From Megachile rotundata (taxonomy: Eukaryota; Arthropoda; Insecta; Hymenoptera; Megachilidae), in the NCBI RefSeq assembly GCF_050947335.1, contig NW_027473341.1, forward strand, positions 868,001-932,000: 64,000 nucleotides of DNA. The letters are read 5' to 3'. Within the stretch, counting starts at the first letter, position 1. Each line of letters starts with the position of its first letter. Both the position numbers and the translations under genes were made by a program. The notes beneath the pieces were generated by a model. The model searched no databases and was not told the DNA's origin. It was given only the letters and a program-made list of their open reading frames with translations. Positions 28,745-45,800 of the stretch are shown piece by piece.

Positions 28745-31700
28745 CAATCATACAATCACAATCATACAATCGCAATCATACAATCACAATCATACAATCG
28801 CAATCATACAATTACAATATCCCAAATACAATCTCCCAAATACAATCATACAATCACAATCATACAATCACAATCATACAATCACAATCATACAATCACA
28901 ATCATGCAATCACAATCATACAATCACAATCATACAATCGCAATCATACAATCGCAATCATACAATCGCAATCATACAATCGCAATCATACAATCACAAT
29001 CATACAATCTCAATCATACTTTCACAATCATACTATCACAATCATACAATCACAATCATACAATCACAGTCATACAATAACAATCATATAATCACAATCA
29101 TACTATCACAATCATACAATCACAATCATACAATCACAATCATATAATCACAATCATAGAATCACAATCATACAATCACAATCATACAATCATAATCATA
29201 CAATTACAGTCATACATCACAATCATACATTCACAATCATACAATCGCAATCATACAATCACAATCATACAATCGCAATCATACAATTACAATTTCCCAA
29301 ATACAATCTCCCAAATACAATCAAAGAATCACAATCATACAATCACAATCATACAATCACAATCATACAATCACAATCATACAATCACAATCATACAATC
29401 ACAATCATACAATCACAATCATACAATCATAATCATACAATTACAATCATACATCACAATCATACAATCACAATCATACAATCACAATCAAAGAATCACA
29501 ATCATACAATCACAATCATACAATCGCAAGCATACAATCACAATCATACAATCTCAATCATACATTCACAATCATACAATCGCAATCATACAATCACAAT
29601 CATACAATCACAATCATACAATCACAATCATACAATCGCAAGCATACAATCACAATCATACAATCTCAATCATACAATCACAATCATACAATCATAATCA
29701 TACAATTACAGTCATACATCACAATCATACATTCACAATCATACAATCGCAATCATACAATCACAATCATACAATCGCAATCATACAATTACAATTTCCC
29801 AAATACAATCTCCCAAATACAATCAAACAATCACAATCATACAATCACAATCATACAATCACAATCATACAATCACAATCATACAATCACAATCATACAA
29901 TCACAATCATACTATCACAATCGTACAATCACAATCGTACAATCACAATCGCACAACCACAATCAGACAATCACAATCATACAATCACAATCATACAATC
30001 ACAATCATACAATCACAATCATACAATCACAATCATACAATCACAATCATACTTTCTCAATCATACTATCACAATCATACAATCACAATCATACAATCAC
30101 AGTCATACAATAACAATCATATAATCACAATCATACTATCACAATCATACAATCACAATCATACAATCACAATCATACAATCACAATCATACAATCACAA
30201 TCATACAATCACAATCATACAATCACAATCAAAGAATCGCAATCATACAATTACAATCTCCCAAATACAATCTCCCAAATACAATCTCCCAAATACAATC
30301 TCCCAAATACAATCTCCCAAATACAATCATACAATCACAATCATACAATCGCAATCATACAATCACAATCATACAATCGCAATCATACAATTACAATATC
30401 CCAAATACAATCTCCCAAATACAATCATACAATCACAATCATACAATCACAATCATACAATCACAATCATACAATCACAATCATACAATCACAATCATAC
30501 AATCACAATCATACAATCGCAATCATGCAATCGCAATCATACAATCGCAATCATACAATCGCAATCATACAATCACAATCATACAATCTCAATCATACTT
30601 TCACAATCATACTATCACAATCATACAATCACAATCATACAATCACAGTCATACAATAACAATCATATAATCACAATCATACTATCACAATCATACAATC
30701 ACAATCATACAATCACAATCATATAATCACAATCATACAATCACAATCATACAATCACAATCATACAATCACAATCAAAGAATCACAATCATACAATCAC
30801 AATCATACAATCGCAAGCATACAATCACAATCATACAATCTCAATCATACAATCACAATCATACAATCACAATCATACAATCATAATCATACAATTACAA
30901 TCATACATCACAATCATACAATCACAATCATACAATCGCAATCATACAATTACAATATCCCAAATACAATCTCCCAAATACAATCATACAATCACAATCA
31001 TACAATCACAATCATACAATCGCAATCATACAATTACAATATCCCAAATACAATCTCCCAAATACAATTATACAATCACAATCATACAATCATAATCATA
31101 CATTCAAAATCATGCAATCACAATCATACAATCACAATCATACAATCACAATCATACTTTCACAATCATACAATCACAATCATACAATCACAATCATACA
31201 ATCACAGTCATACAATCACAGCCATACAATCACAATCATACTATCACAATCATACAATCACAATCGTACAATCACAATCGTACATTCACAATCATACAAT
31301 CACAATCATACAATCACAATCATACAATCGCAAGCATGCAATCACAATCATACAATCACAATCATGCAATCACAGTCATACAATCATAATCATGCAATCA
31401 CAATCATACAATCACAATCATACTATCACAATCATACAATCACAATCATACAATCACAATCATACAATCACAATCATACAATCACAATCATACAATCACA
31501 ATCATACAATCACAATCATACAATCACAATCATACAATCACAATCATACAATCACATTCATACAATCGCAAGCATACAATCACAATCATACAATCTCAAT
31601 CATACAATCACAATCATACAATCATAATCATACAATTACAATCATACATCACAATCATACAATCACAATCATACAATCGCAATCATACAATTACAATATC

Positions 31701-32858
31701 CCAAATACAATCATACAATCACAATCATACAATCACAATCATACAATCACAACCATACAATCACAATCATACAATCACAATCATACAATCACAATCATAC
31801 AATCGCATTCATACAATCGCAATCATACAATCACAATCATACAATCGCAATCATACAATTACAATCTCCCAAATACAATCTCCCAAATACAATCACCCAA
31901 ATACAATCATACAATCACAATCATACAATCACAATCATACAATCACAATCATACAATCATAATCAACAATCACAATCATACAATCACAATCATACAATCA
32001 CAATCATACAATCACAATCATACAATCACAATCATACAATCGCAAGCATACAATCACAATCATACAATCTCAATCATACAATCACAATCATACAATCATA
32101 CTCATACAATTACAGTCATACATCACAATCATACATTCACAATCATACAATCGCAATCATACAATCACAATCATACAATCGCAATCATACAATTACAATT
32201 TCCCAAATACAATCTCCCAAATACAATCAAACAATCACAATCATACAATCACAATCATACAATCACAATCATACAATCACAATCATACAATCGCAATCAT
32301 ACAATCACAATCATACAATCGCAATCATACAATTACAATTTCCCAAATACAATCTCCCAAATACAATCAAACAATCACAATCATACAATCATAATCATAC
32401 AATCACAATCATACAATTGCAAACATACAATCACAATCATACAATCATAATCATGCAATCACAATCATACGATCGCAATCATACAATCACAATCATACCA
32501 TCACAATCATACAATCACAATCATACAATCATAATCATACAATTACAATCATAGATCACAATCATACAATCACAATCATACAATCGCAATCATACAATCA
32601 CAATCATACAATTACAATCTCCCAAATACAATCTCCCAAATACAATCTCCCAGATACAATCATACAATCACAATCATACAATCACAATCATTCAATCATA
32701 ATCATACAATTACAATCATACATCACAATCAGACAATCACAATCATACAATCGCAATCATATAATCACAATCATACAATCGCAATCATACAATTACAATC
32801 TCCCAAATACAATCTCCCAAATACAATCTCCCAGATACAATCATACAATCACAATCAT

Positions 32859-33266
32859 GCAATCACAATCGTACAATCAGAATCATACAATCACAATCAT
32901 TCAATAACAATCGTACAATCACAATCGTACAATCACAATCGTACAATCACAATCGCACAACCACAATCAGACAATCACACTCATACAATCACAATCATAC
33001 AATCACAATCATACAATCACAATCATACCATCACAATCATACTTTCACAATCATACAATCACAATCATACAATCATAATCATACAATCACAGTCATACAA
33101 TCACAATCATACAATCACAATCATACTATCACAATCATACAATCACAATCATACAATCACAATCATACAATCACAATCATACAATCATAATCATACAATC
33201 ACAATCATACAATCACAATCATACAATCACAATCATACAATCACAATCATACAATCACAATCATAC
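32859..33266 (+). repeat. Macro-repeat anchor block, copy 3
   Basis: The ATTCAATAAC signature is at 32,899 and the flanking variants match copies 1 and 2 for about 408 bases. After that this copy reads canonical units and CATGCAATC where the others read CGCAAGC, so the shared block ends near 33,266. Upstream similarity to copy 2 runs back through ATAGATCAC (17,021 and 32,551, offset 15,530). No further ATTCAATAAC was found to the right, so the right half of the window lacks this anchor. Confidence 0.9.
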
Positions 33267-36200
33267 AATCACAATCATGCAATCACAATCATACAATCAC
33301 AATCATACAATCACAATCAAAGAATCACAATCATACAATCACAATCATACAATCGCAAGCATACAATCACAATCATACAATCTCAATCATACAATCACAA
33401 TCGTACAATCACAATCGTACAATCACAATCGCACAACCACAATCATACAATCATAATCATACAATCACAATCATACTTTCACAATCATACAATCACAATC
33501 ATACAATCACAATCATACAATCACAATCATACAATCACAATCATAGAATCACAATCATACAATCACAATCATACTTTCACAATCATACTATCACAATCAT
33601 ACAATCACAATCATACAATCACAGTCACACAATAACAATCATATAATCACAATCATACTATCACAATCATACAATCACAACCATACAATCACAATCATAT
33701 AATCACAATCATACAATCACAATCATACAATCACAATCATACAATCACAATCATACAATCACAATCAAAGAATCACAATCACACAATGACAATCATACAA
33801 TCGCAAGCATACAATCACAATCATACAATCACAATCATACAATCACAATCATACAATCACAATCATACAATCACAATCATACAATCATAATCATACAATT
33901 ACAATCATACATCACAATCATACAATCACAATCATACAATCACAATCATACTATCACAATCGTACAATCACAATCGTACAATCACAATCGCACAACCACA
34001 ATCAGACAATCACAATCATACAATCACAATCATACAATCACAATCATACAATCACAATCATACAATCACAATCATACAATCACAATCATACTTTCTCAAT
34101 CATACTATCACAATCATACAATCACAATCATACAATCACAGTCATACAATAACAATCATATAATCACAATCATACTATCACAATCATACAATCACAATCA
34201 TACAATCACAATCATACAATCACAATCATACAATCACAATCAAAGAATCACAATCATACAATCACAATCATACAATCTCAAGCATACAATCACAATCATA
34301 CAATCTCAATCATACAATCACAATCATACAATCACAATCATACAATCATAATCATACAATTACAATCATACATCACAATCCTACAATCTCAATCATACAA
34401 TCACAATCATACAATCATAATCATACAATTACAATCATACATCACAATCATACAATCACAATCATACTATCGCAATCATACAATCACAATCATACAATCA
34501 CAATCATACAATCACAATCATACAATCGCAATCATACAATCACAATCATACAATCGCAATCATACAATTACAATCTCCCAAATACAATCTCCCAAATACA
34601 ATCTCCCAAATACAATCTCCCAAATACAATCTCCCAAATACAATCATACAATCACAATCATACAATCGCAATCATACAATCACAATCATACAATCGCAAT
34701 CATACAATTACAATATCCCAAATACAATCTCCCAAATACAATCATACAATCACAATCATACAATCACAATCATACAATCGCAAGCATACAATCACAATCA
34801 TACAATCTCAATCATACAATCACAATCATACAATCATAATCATACAATTACAATCATACATCACAATCATACAATCACAATCATACAATCACAATCATAC
34901 AATCACAATCATACTATCGCAATCATACAATCACAATCATACAATCACAATCATACAATCACAATCATACGATCACAGTCATACAATCACAACCATTCAA
35001 TCACAATCATACATTCAAAATCATGCAATCACAATCATACAATCACAATCATGCAATCACAATCATACAATCATATTCATACAATCACAATCATACTTTC
35101 ACAATCATACAATCACAATCATACAATCACAATCATACAATCACAATCATACAATCACAATCATACAATCACAATAATACAATCACAATCATACAATCAC
35201 AATCATACAATCACAATCATACAATCACAATCATACAATCGCAATCATACAATCGCAATCATACAATCGCAATCATACAATCACAATCATACAATCGCAA
35301 TCATGCAATCACATTCATACATTCACAATCATGCAATCACAATCATACAATCACAATCATGCAATCACAATCATACAATCATAATCATGCAATCACAATC
35401 ATACAATCACAATCGTACAATCACAATCGTACAATCACAATCGCACAACCACAATCATACAATCATAATCATACAATCACAATCATACAATCACAATCAT
35501 ACAATCATAATCATACAATTACAATCATACATCACAATCATACAATCACAATCATACAATCGCAATCATACAATTACAATATCCCAAATACAATCTCCCA
35601 AATACAATCATACAATCACAATCATACAATCACAATCATACAATCGCAAGCATACAATCACAATCATACAATCGCAATCATACAATCACAATCATACAAT
35701 CATAATCATACAATTACAATCATACATCACAATCATACAATCACAATCATACAATCACAATCATACTATCGCAATCATAGAATCACAATCATACAATCAC
35801 AATCATACGATCACAATCATACAATCACAACCATTCAATCACAATCATACATTCAAAATCATGCAATCACAATCATACAATCACAATCATGCAATCACAA
35901 TCATACAATCATATTCATACAATCACAATCATACAATCACAATCGTACATTCACAATCGTACAATCACAATCGCACAACCACAATCAGACAATCACACTC
36001 ATACAGTTACAATCATACAATCACAATCATACAATCACAATCATACAATCACAATCATACAATCACAATCATAATTTCACAATCATACAATCACAATCAT
36101 ACAATCACAATCATACAATCACAATCATACAATCACAATCATACAATCACAATCATACAATCACAATAATACAATCGCAATCATACAATCACCTTCATAC

Positions 36201-38153
36201 AATCACAATCATACAATCGCAATCATACAATCACAATCATACAATCTCAATCATACAATCACAATCATACAATCATAATCAAACAATTACAATCATACAT
36301 CACAATCATACAATCACAATCATACAATCGCAATCATACAATCACAATCATACAATCGCAATCATACAATCACAATCATACAATCTCAATCATACAATTA
36401 CAATCATAGAATCATAATCATACAATTACAACCATACATCACAATCATACAATCACAATCATACAATCGCAATCATACAATCACAATCATACAATCGCAA
36501 TCATACAATTACAATCTCCCAAATACAATCTCCCAAATACAATCATACAATCACAATCATACAATCACAATCATACAATCATAATCATACAATCACAATC
36601 ATACTTTCACAATCATACAATCACAATCATACAATCACAATCATACAATCACAATCATACAATCACAATCATACAATCACAATCATACAATCACAATCAT
36701 ACAATCGCAATTATACAATCGCAATCATACAATCACAATCATACAATCTCAATCATACAATCACAATCATACAACCACAAACAGACAATCACAATCATAC
36801 AATCACAATCATACAATCACAATTATGCAATCACAATCATACAATCGCATTCATACAATCGCAATCATACAATCACAATCATACAATCACAATCATACAA
36901 TCACAATCATACAATCACAATCATAAAATCACAAAAATACAAACTTAATCATACAATCACAATCATACAATCGCAATCGTACAATCACAATCATACAATC
37001 ATAATCATACAATCACAATCATACGATCGCAATCATACAATCACAATCATACCATCACAATCATACAATCACAATCATACAATCATAATCATACAATTAC
37101 AATCATACATCACAATCATACAATCACAATCATACAATCGCAATCATACAATTACAATATCCCAAATACAATCTCCCAAATACAATCATACAATCACAAT
37201 CATACATACACAATCATACAATCACAATCATACAATCGCAATCATACAATCGCAATCATACAATTACAATATCCCAAATACAATCTCCCAAATACAATCA
37301 TACAATCACAATCATACAATCACAATCATACAATCACAATCATACAATCGCAATCATACAATTACAATATCCCAAATACAATCTCCCAAATACAATCATA
37401 CAATCACAATCACACAATCACATTCATACAATCACAATCATACAATCACAATCATACAATCACAATCATACAATCACAATCATACTTTCACAATCATACT
37501 ATCACAATCATACAATCACAATCATACAATCACAGTCACACAATAACAATCATATAATCACAATCATACTATCACAATCATACAATCACAACCATACAAT
37601 CACAATCATATAATCACAATCATACAATCACAATCATACAATCACAATCATACAATCACAATCATACAATCACAATCATACAATCACAATCAAAGAATCA
37701 CAATCACACAATCACAATCATACAATCGCAAGCATACAATCACAATCATACAATCTCAATCATACAACCACAATCATACAATCACAATCATACAATCATA
37801 ATCATACAATTACAATCATACATCACAATCATACAATCACAATCATACAATCGCAATCCTACAATTACAATATCCCAAATACAATCTCCCAAATACAATC
37901 ACACAATCACAATCATACAATCACAATCATACAATCGCAAGCATACAATCACAATCATGCAATCGCAATCATACAATCACAATCATACAATCATAATCAT
38001 ACAATTACAATCATACATCACAATCATACAATCACAATCATACAATCACAATCATACTATCGCAATCATAAAATCACAATCATACAATCACAGTCATACG
38101 ATCACAATCATACAATCACAACCATTCAATCACAATCATACATTCAAAATCAT

Positions 38154-41100
38154 GCAATCACAATCATACAATCACAATCATGCAATCACAATCATACAAT
38201 CATATTCATACAATCACAATCATACAATCACAATCGTACATTCACAATCGTACAATCACAATCGCACAACCACAATCAGACAATCACACTCATACAGTCA
38301 CAATCATACAATCACAATCATAGAATCACAATCATACAATCACAATCATAATTTCACAATCATACAATCACAATCACACAATCACAATCATACAATCACA
38401 ATCATACAATCACAATCATACAATCACAATCATACAATCACAATCATACAATCACAATCATACAATCACAATCATACAATCGCAATCATACAATCACCTT
38501 CATACAATCACAATCATACAATCGCAATCATACAATCACAATCATACAATCTCAATCATACAATCACAATCATACAATCATAATCATACAATTACAATCA
38601 TACATCACAATCATACAATCACAATCATACAATCGCAATCATACAATCACAATCATACAATCGCAATCATACAATCACAATCATACAATCTCAATCATAC
38701 AATTACAATCATAGAATCATAATCATACAATTACAACCATACATCACAATCATACAATCACAATCATACAATCGCAATCATACAATCACAATCATACAAT
38801 CGCAATCATACAATTACAATCTCCCAAATACAATCTCCCAAATACAATCATACAATCACAATCATACAATCACAATCATACAATCATAATCATACAATCA
38901 CAATCATACTTTCACAATCATACAATCACAATCATACAATCACAATCATACAATCACAATCATACAATCACAATCATACAATCACAATCATACAATCACA
39001 ATCATACAATCGCAATTATACAATCGCAATCATACAATCACAATCATACAATCATAATCATACAATCACAATCATACAATCACAATCATACAATCACAAT
39101 CATACAATCACAATCATACAATCGCAAGCATACAATCACAATCATACAATCTCAATCATACAATCACAATCATACAATCATAATCATACAATTACAGTCA
39201 TACATCACAATCATACATTCACAATCATACAATCGCAATCATACAATCACAATCATACAATCGCAATCATACAATTACAATTTCCCAAATACAATCTCCC
39301 AAATACAATCAAACAATCACAATCATACAATCACAATCATACAATCACAATCATACAATCACAATCATACAATCACAATCATACAATCACAATCATACTA
39401 TCACAATCGTACAATCACAATCGTACAATCACAATCGCACAACCACAATCAGACAATCACAATCATACAATCACAATCATACAATCACAATCATACAATC
39501 ACAATCATACAATCACAATCATACAATCACAATCATACTTTCTCAATCATACTATCACAATCATACAATCACAATCATACAATCACAGTCATACAATAAC
39601 AATCATATAATCACAATCATACTATCACAATCATACAATCACAATCATACAATCACAATCATACAATCACAATCATACAATCACAATCATACAATCACAA
39701 TCATACAATCACAATCAAAGAATCACAATCATACAATCACAATCATACAATCGCAAGCATACAATCACAATCATACAATCTCAATCATACAATCACAATC
39801 ATACAATCACAATCATACAATCATAATCATACAATTACAATCATACATCACAATCATACAATCACAATCATACAATCGCAATCATACAATTACAATATCC
39901 CAAATACAATCTCCCAAATACAGTCATACAATCACAATCATACAATCACAATCATACAATCGCAAGCATACAATCACAACCATACAATCTCAATCATACA
40001 ATCACAATCATACAATCATAATCATACAATTACAATCATACATCACAATCATACAATCACAATCATACTATCGCAATCATACAATCACAATCATACAATC
40101 ACAATCATACAATCACAATCATACAATCGCAATCATACAATCACAATCATACAATCGCAATCATACAATTACAATCTCCCAAATACAATCTCCCAAATAC
40201 AATCTCCCAAATACAATCTCCCAAATACAATCTCCCAAATACAATCATACAATCACAATCATACAATCGCAATCATACAATCACAATCATACAATCGCAA
40301 TCATACAATTACAATATCCCAAATACAATCTCCCAAATACAATCATACAATCACAATCATACAATCACAATCATACAATCACAATCATACAATCACAATC
40401 ATACAATCACAATCATACAATCACAATCATACAATCACAATCATACAATCACAATCATACAATCACAATCATACAATCGCAAGCATACAATCACAATCAT
40501 ACAATCTCAATCATACAATCACAATCATACAATCATAATCATACAATTACAGTCATACATCACAATCATACATTCACAATCATACAATCGCAATCATACA
40601 ATCACAATCATACAATCACAATCATACAATCACAATCATACAATCACAATCATACTTTCTCAATCATACTATCACAATCATACAATCACAATCATACAAT
40701 CACAGTCATACAATAACAATCATATAATCACAATCATACTATCACAATCATACAATCACAATCATACAATCACAATCATACAATCACAATCATACAAACA
40801 CAATCAAAGAATCACAATCATACAATCACAATCATACAATCGCAAGCATACAATCACAATCATACAATCTCAATCATACAATCACAATCACACAATCACA
40901 ATCATACAATCATAATCATACAACTACAATCATACATCACAATCATACAATCTCAATCATACAATCACAATCATACAATCATAATCATACAATTACAATC
41001 ATACATCACAATCATACAATCACAATCATACTATCGCAATCATACAATTACAATCATACAATCACAATCATACAATCACAATCATACAATCGCAATCATA

Positions 41101-42887
41101 CAATCACAATCATACAATCGCAATCATACAATTACAATCTCCCAAATACAATCTCCCAAATACAATCTCCCAAATACAATCTCCCAAATACAATCATACA
41201 ATCACAATCATACAATCGCAATCATACAATCACAATCATACAATCACAATCATACAATCACAATCATACAATCACAATCATACAATCACAATCATACAAT
41301 CACAATCATACAATCGCAATCATACAATCGCAATCATACAATCGCAATCATACAATCGCAATCATACAATCGCAATCATACAATCGCAATCATACAATCA
41401 CAATCATACAATCTCAATCATACTTTCACAATCATACTATCACAATCATACAATCACAATCATACAATCACAGTCATACAATAACAATCATATAATCACA
41501 ATCATACTATCACAATCATACAATCACAATCATACAATCACAATCATATAATCACAATCATACAATCACAATCATACAATCACAATCAAAGTATCACAAT
41601 CATACAATCACAATCATACAATCGCAAGCATACAATCACAATCATACAATCTCAATCATACAATCACAATCATACAATCACAATCATACAATCATAATCA
41701 TACAATTACAATCATACATCACAATCATACAATCACAATCATACAATCGCAATCATACAATTACAATATCCCAAATACAATCTCCCAAATACAATCATAC
41801 AATCACAATCATACAATCACAATCATACAATCGCAATCATACAATTACAATATCCCAAATACAATCTCCCAAATACAATCATACAATCACAATCATACAA
41901 TCACAATCATACAATCACAATCATTCAATCGCAAGCATACAATCACAATCATACAATCTCAATCATACAATCACAATCATACAATCATAATCATACAATT
42001 ACAATCATACATCACAATCATACAATCACAATCATACAATCACAATCATACAATCGCAATCATACAATCGCAATCATACAATCGCAATCATACAATCGCA
42101 ATCATACAATCGCAATCATACAATCACAATCATACAATCTCAATCATACTTTCACAATCATACTATCACAAACATACAATCACAATCATACAATCACAGT
42201 CATACAATAACAATCATATAATCACAATCATACTATCACAATCATACAATCACAATCATACAATCACAATCATATAATCACAATCATACAATCACAATCA
42301 TACAATCACAATCAAAGTATCACAATCATACAATCACAATCATACAATCGCAAGCATACAATCACAATCATACAATCTCAATCATACAATCACAATCATA
42401 CAATCACAATCATACAATCATAATCATACAATTACAATCATACATCACAATCATACAATCACAATCATACAATCGCAATCATACAATTACAATATCCCAA
42501 ATACAATCTCCCAAATACAATCATACAATCACAATCATACAATCACAATCATACAATCGCAATCATACAATTACAATATCCCAAATACAATCTCCCAAAT
42601 ACAATCATACAATCACAATCATACAATCACAATCATACAATCACAATCATTCAATCGCAAGCATACAATCACAATCATACAATCTCAATCATACAATCAC
42701 AATCATACAATCATAATCATACAATTACAATCATACATCACAATCATACAATCACAATCATACAATCACAATCATACAATCACAATCATACTATCGCAAT
42801 CATACAATCACAATCATACAATCACAATCATACGATCACAGTCATACAATCACAACCATTCAATCACAATCATACATTCAAAATCAT
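38154..42887 (+). repeat. Intermediate higher-order repeat, copy 1 (~4.7 kb)
   Basis: The copy is anchored on the G of ATTCAAAATCATG. Order inside: the ATTCAAAATCATG module, CACTCATACAG, CATAATTTCAC, CACCTTCATAC (38,496), two CTCCCAAAT units (38,821), CAATTATAC, TTTCCCAAAT, the CGTAC/CGCACAACC module, CTTTCTC, CAAAG (39,720), a five-unit CTCCCAAAT run (40,176), further CAAAG modules, and a 726-bp duplication. The same order follows 42,888, 47,230, 55,230 and 60,410. Confidence 0.82.
41325..42776 (+). repeat. Tandem duplication with a 726-bp period in C
   Basis: Copies are about 41,325-42,050 and 42,051-42,776. Each starts with a CGCAATC run, then CTCAATC, ACTTTCAC (41,421 and 42,147), the CAGTC/AATAAC units and the rare AAAGTATC (G at 41,591 and 42,317). 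726 = 52 x 14 minus 2, with two 13-mers per period. Copy 2 has CACAAACATAC where copy 1 has CACAATCATAC. Copy D keeps the duplication, but its first copy lacks AAAGTATC. Confidence 0.86.
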
Positions 42888-45800
42888 GCAATCACAATCA
42901 TACAATCACAATCATGCAATCACAATCATACAATCATATTCATACAATCACAATCATACTTTCACAATCATACAACCACAATCAGACAATCACACTCATA
43001 CAGTCACAATCATACAATCACAATCATACAATCACAATCATACAATCACAATCATAATTTCACAATCATACAATCACAATCACACGATCACAATCATACA
43101 ATCACAATCATACAATCACAATCATACAATCACAATCATACAATCACAATCATACAATCACAATCATACAATCGCAATCATACAATCACCTTCATACAAT
43201 CACAATCATACAATCGCAATCATACAATCACAATCATACAATCTCAATCATACAATCACAATCATACAATCATAATCATACAATTACAATCATACATCAC
43301 AATCATACAATCACAATCATACAATCGCAATCATACAATCACAATCATACAATCGCAATCATACAATCACAATCATACAATCTCAATCATACAATTACAA
43401 TCATAGAATCATAATCATACAATTACAACCATACATCACAATCATACAATCACAATCATACAATCGCAATCATACAATCACAATCATACAATCGCAATCA
43501 TACAATTACAATCTCCCAAATACAATCTCCCAAATACAATCATACAATCACAATCATACAATCACAATCATACAATCACAATCATACAATCATAATCATA
43601 CAATCACAATCATACTTTCACAATCATACAATCACAATCATACAATCACAATCATACAATCACAATCATACAATCACAATCATACAATCACAATCATACA
43701 ATCACAATCATACAATCGCAATTATACAATCGCAATCATACAATCACAATCATACAATCATAATCATACAATCACAATCATACAATCACAATCATACAAT
43801 CACAATCATACAATCACAATCATACAATCGCAAGCATACAATCACAATCATACAATCTCAATCATACAATCACAATCATACAATCATAATCATACAATTA
43901 CAGTCATACATCACAATCATACATTCACAATCATACAATCGCAATCATACAATCACAATCATACAATCGCAATCATACAATTACAATTTCCCAAATACAA
44001 TCCCCCAAATACAATCAAACAATCACAATCATACAATCACAATCATACAATCACAATCATACAATCACAATCATACAATCACAATCATACAATCACAATC
44101 ATACAATCACAATCATACTATCACAATCGTACAATCACAATCGTACAATCACAATCGCACAACCACAATCAGACAATCACAATCATACAATCACAATCAT
44201 ACAATCACAATCATACAATCACAATCATACAATCACAATCATACAATCACCATCATACTTTCTCAATCATACTATCACAATCATACAATCACAATCATAC
44301 AATCACAGTCATACAATAACAATCATATAATCACAATCATACTATCACAATCATACAATCACAATCATACAATCACAATCATACAATCACAATCATACAA
44401 TCACAATCATACAATCACAATCAAAGAATCACAATCATACAATCACAATCATACAATCGCAAGCATACAATCACAATCATACAATCTCAATCATACAATC
44501 ACAATCATACAATCACAATCATACAATCATAATCATGCAATTACAATCATACATCACAATCATACAATCACAATCATACAATCGCAATCATACAATTACA
44601 ATATCCCAAATACAATCTCCCAAATACAGTCATACAATCACAATCATACAATCACAATCATACAATCGCAAGCATACAATCACAACCATACAATCTCAAT
44701 CATACAATCACAATCATACAATCATAATCATACAATTACAATCATACATCACAATCATACAATCACAATCATACTATCGCAATCATACAATCACAATCAT
44801 ACAATCACAATCATACAATCACAATCATACAATCGCAATCATACAATCACAATCATACAATCGCAATCATACAATTACAATCTCCCAAATACAATCTCCC
44901 AAATACAATCTCCCAAATACAATCTCCCAAATACAATCTCCCAAATACAATCTCCCAAATACAATCTCCCAAATACAATCATACAATCACAATCATACAA
45001 TCGCAATCATACAATCACAATCATACAATCGCAATCATACAACTACAATATCCCAAATACAATCTCCCAAATACAATCATACAATCACAATCATACAATC
45101 ACAATCATACAATCACAATCATACAATCACAATCATACAATCACAATCATACAATCACAATCATACAATCGCAATCATAAAATCGCAATCATACAATCGC
45201 AATCATACAATCGCAATCATACAATCGCAATCATACAATCACAATCATACAATCTCAATCATACTTTCACAAACATACTATCACAATCATACAATCACAA
45301 TCATACAATCACAGTCATACAATAACAATCATATAATCACAATCATACTATCACAATCATACAATCACAATCATACAATCACAATCATACAATCACAATC
45401 ATATAATCAAAATCATACAATCACAATCATACAATCACAATCATACAATCACAATCAAAGAATCACAATCATACAATCACAATCATACAATCGCAAGCAT
45501 ACAATCACAATCATACAATCTCAATCATACAATCACAATCATACAATCACAATCATACAATCATAATCATACAATTACAATCATACATCACAATCATACA
45601 ATCATAATCATACAATTACAGTCATACATCACAATCATACATTCACAATCATACAATCGCAATCATACAATCACAATCATACAATCACAATCATACAATC
45701 ACAATCATACAATCGCAAGCATACAATCACAATCATACAATCTCAATCATACAATCACAATCATACAATCATAATCATACAATTACAGTCATACATCACA

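Larger units (their letters stand above)
18910..32858 (+). repeat. Macro-repeat copy B (~14 kb)
   Basis: Copy B is collinear with copy A, in the same orientation, and shares private variants such as TAGAATC (12,131 and 29,157) and ATAGATCAC. Relative to A it lacks one 672-bp block at its left end, has lost a 154-bp stretch near 22,690, lacks one copy of A's 1,229-bp tandem duplication near 30,234, and has extra material between about 23,930 and 26,300. The differences are mostly gains or losses of whole units rather than base changes. Confidence 0.82.

Noticed and set aside
35023..36417. Longest + frame (464 codons), and the other + frames of 61-372 codons, as protein-coding genes
   Set aside because: They translate only the repeat, exist in overlapping frames with the same peptide, start at random A-to-G variants, end at recurrent TAA-bearing units, and differ between copies by 13- or 14-bp steps that break frame. 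No ribosome binding site, intron signal, signal peptide or domain was seen.
36901..36960. ACAAAAATACAAACTTAATC as a unique non-repeat insertion
   Set aside because: It is the most divergent stretch I noticed, but it is flanked by normal units, recurs at 54,017 at the standard offset of 17,076, and has a relative near 16,850. It is a degenerate unit rather than foreign sequence.
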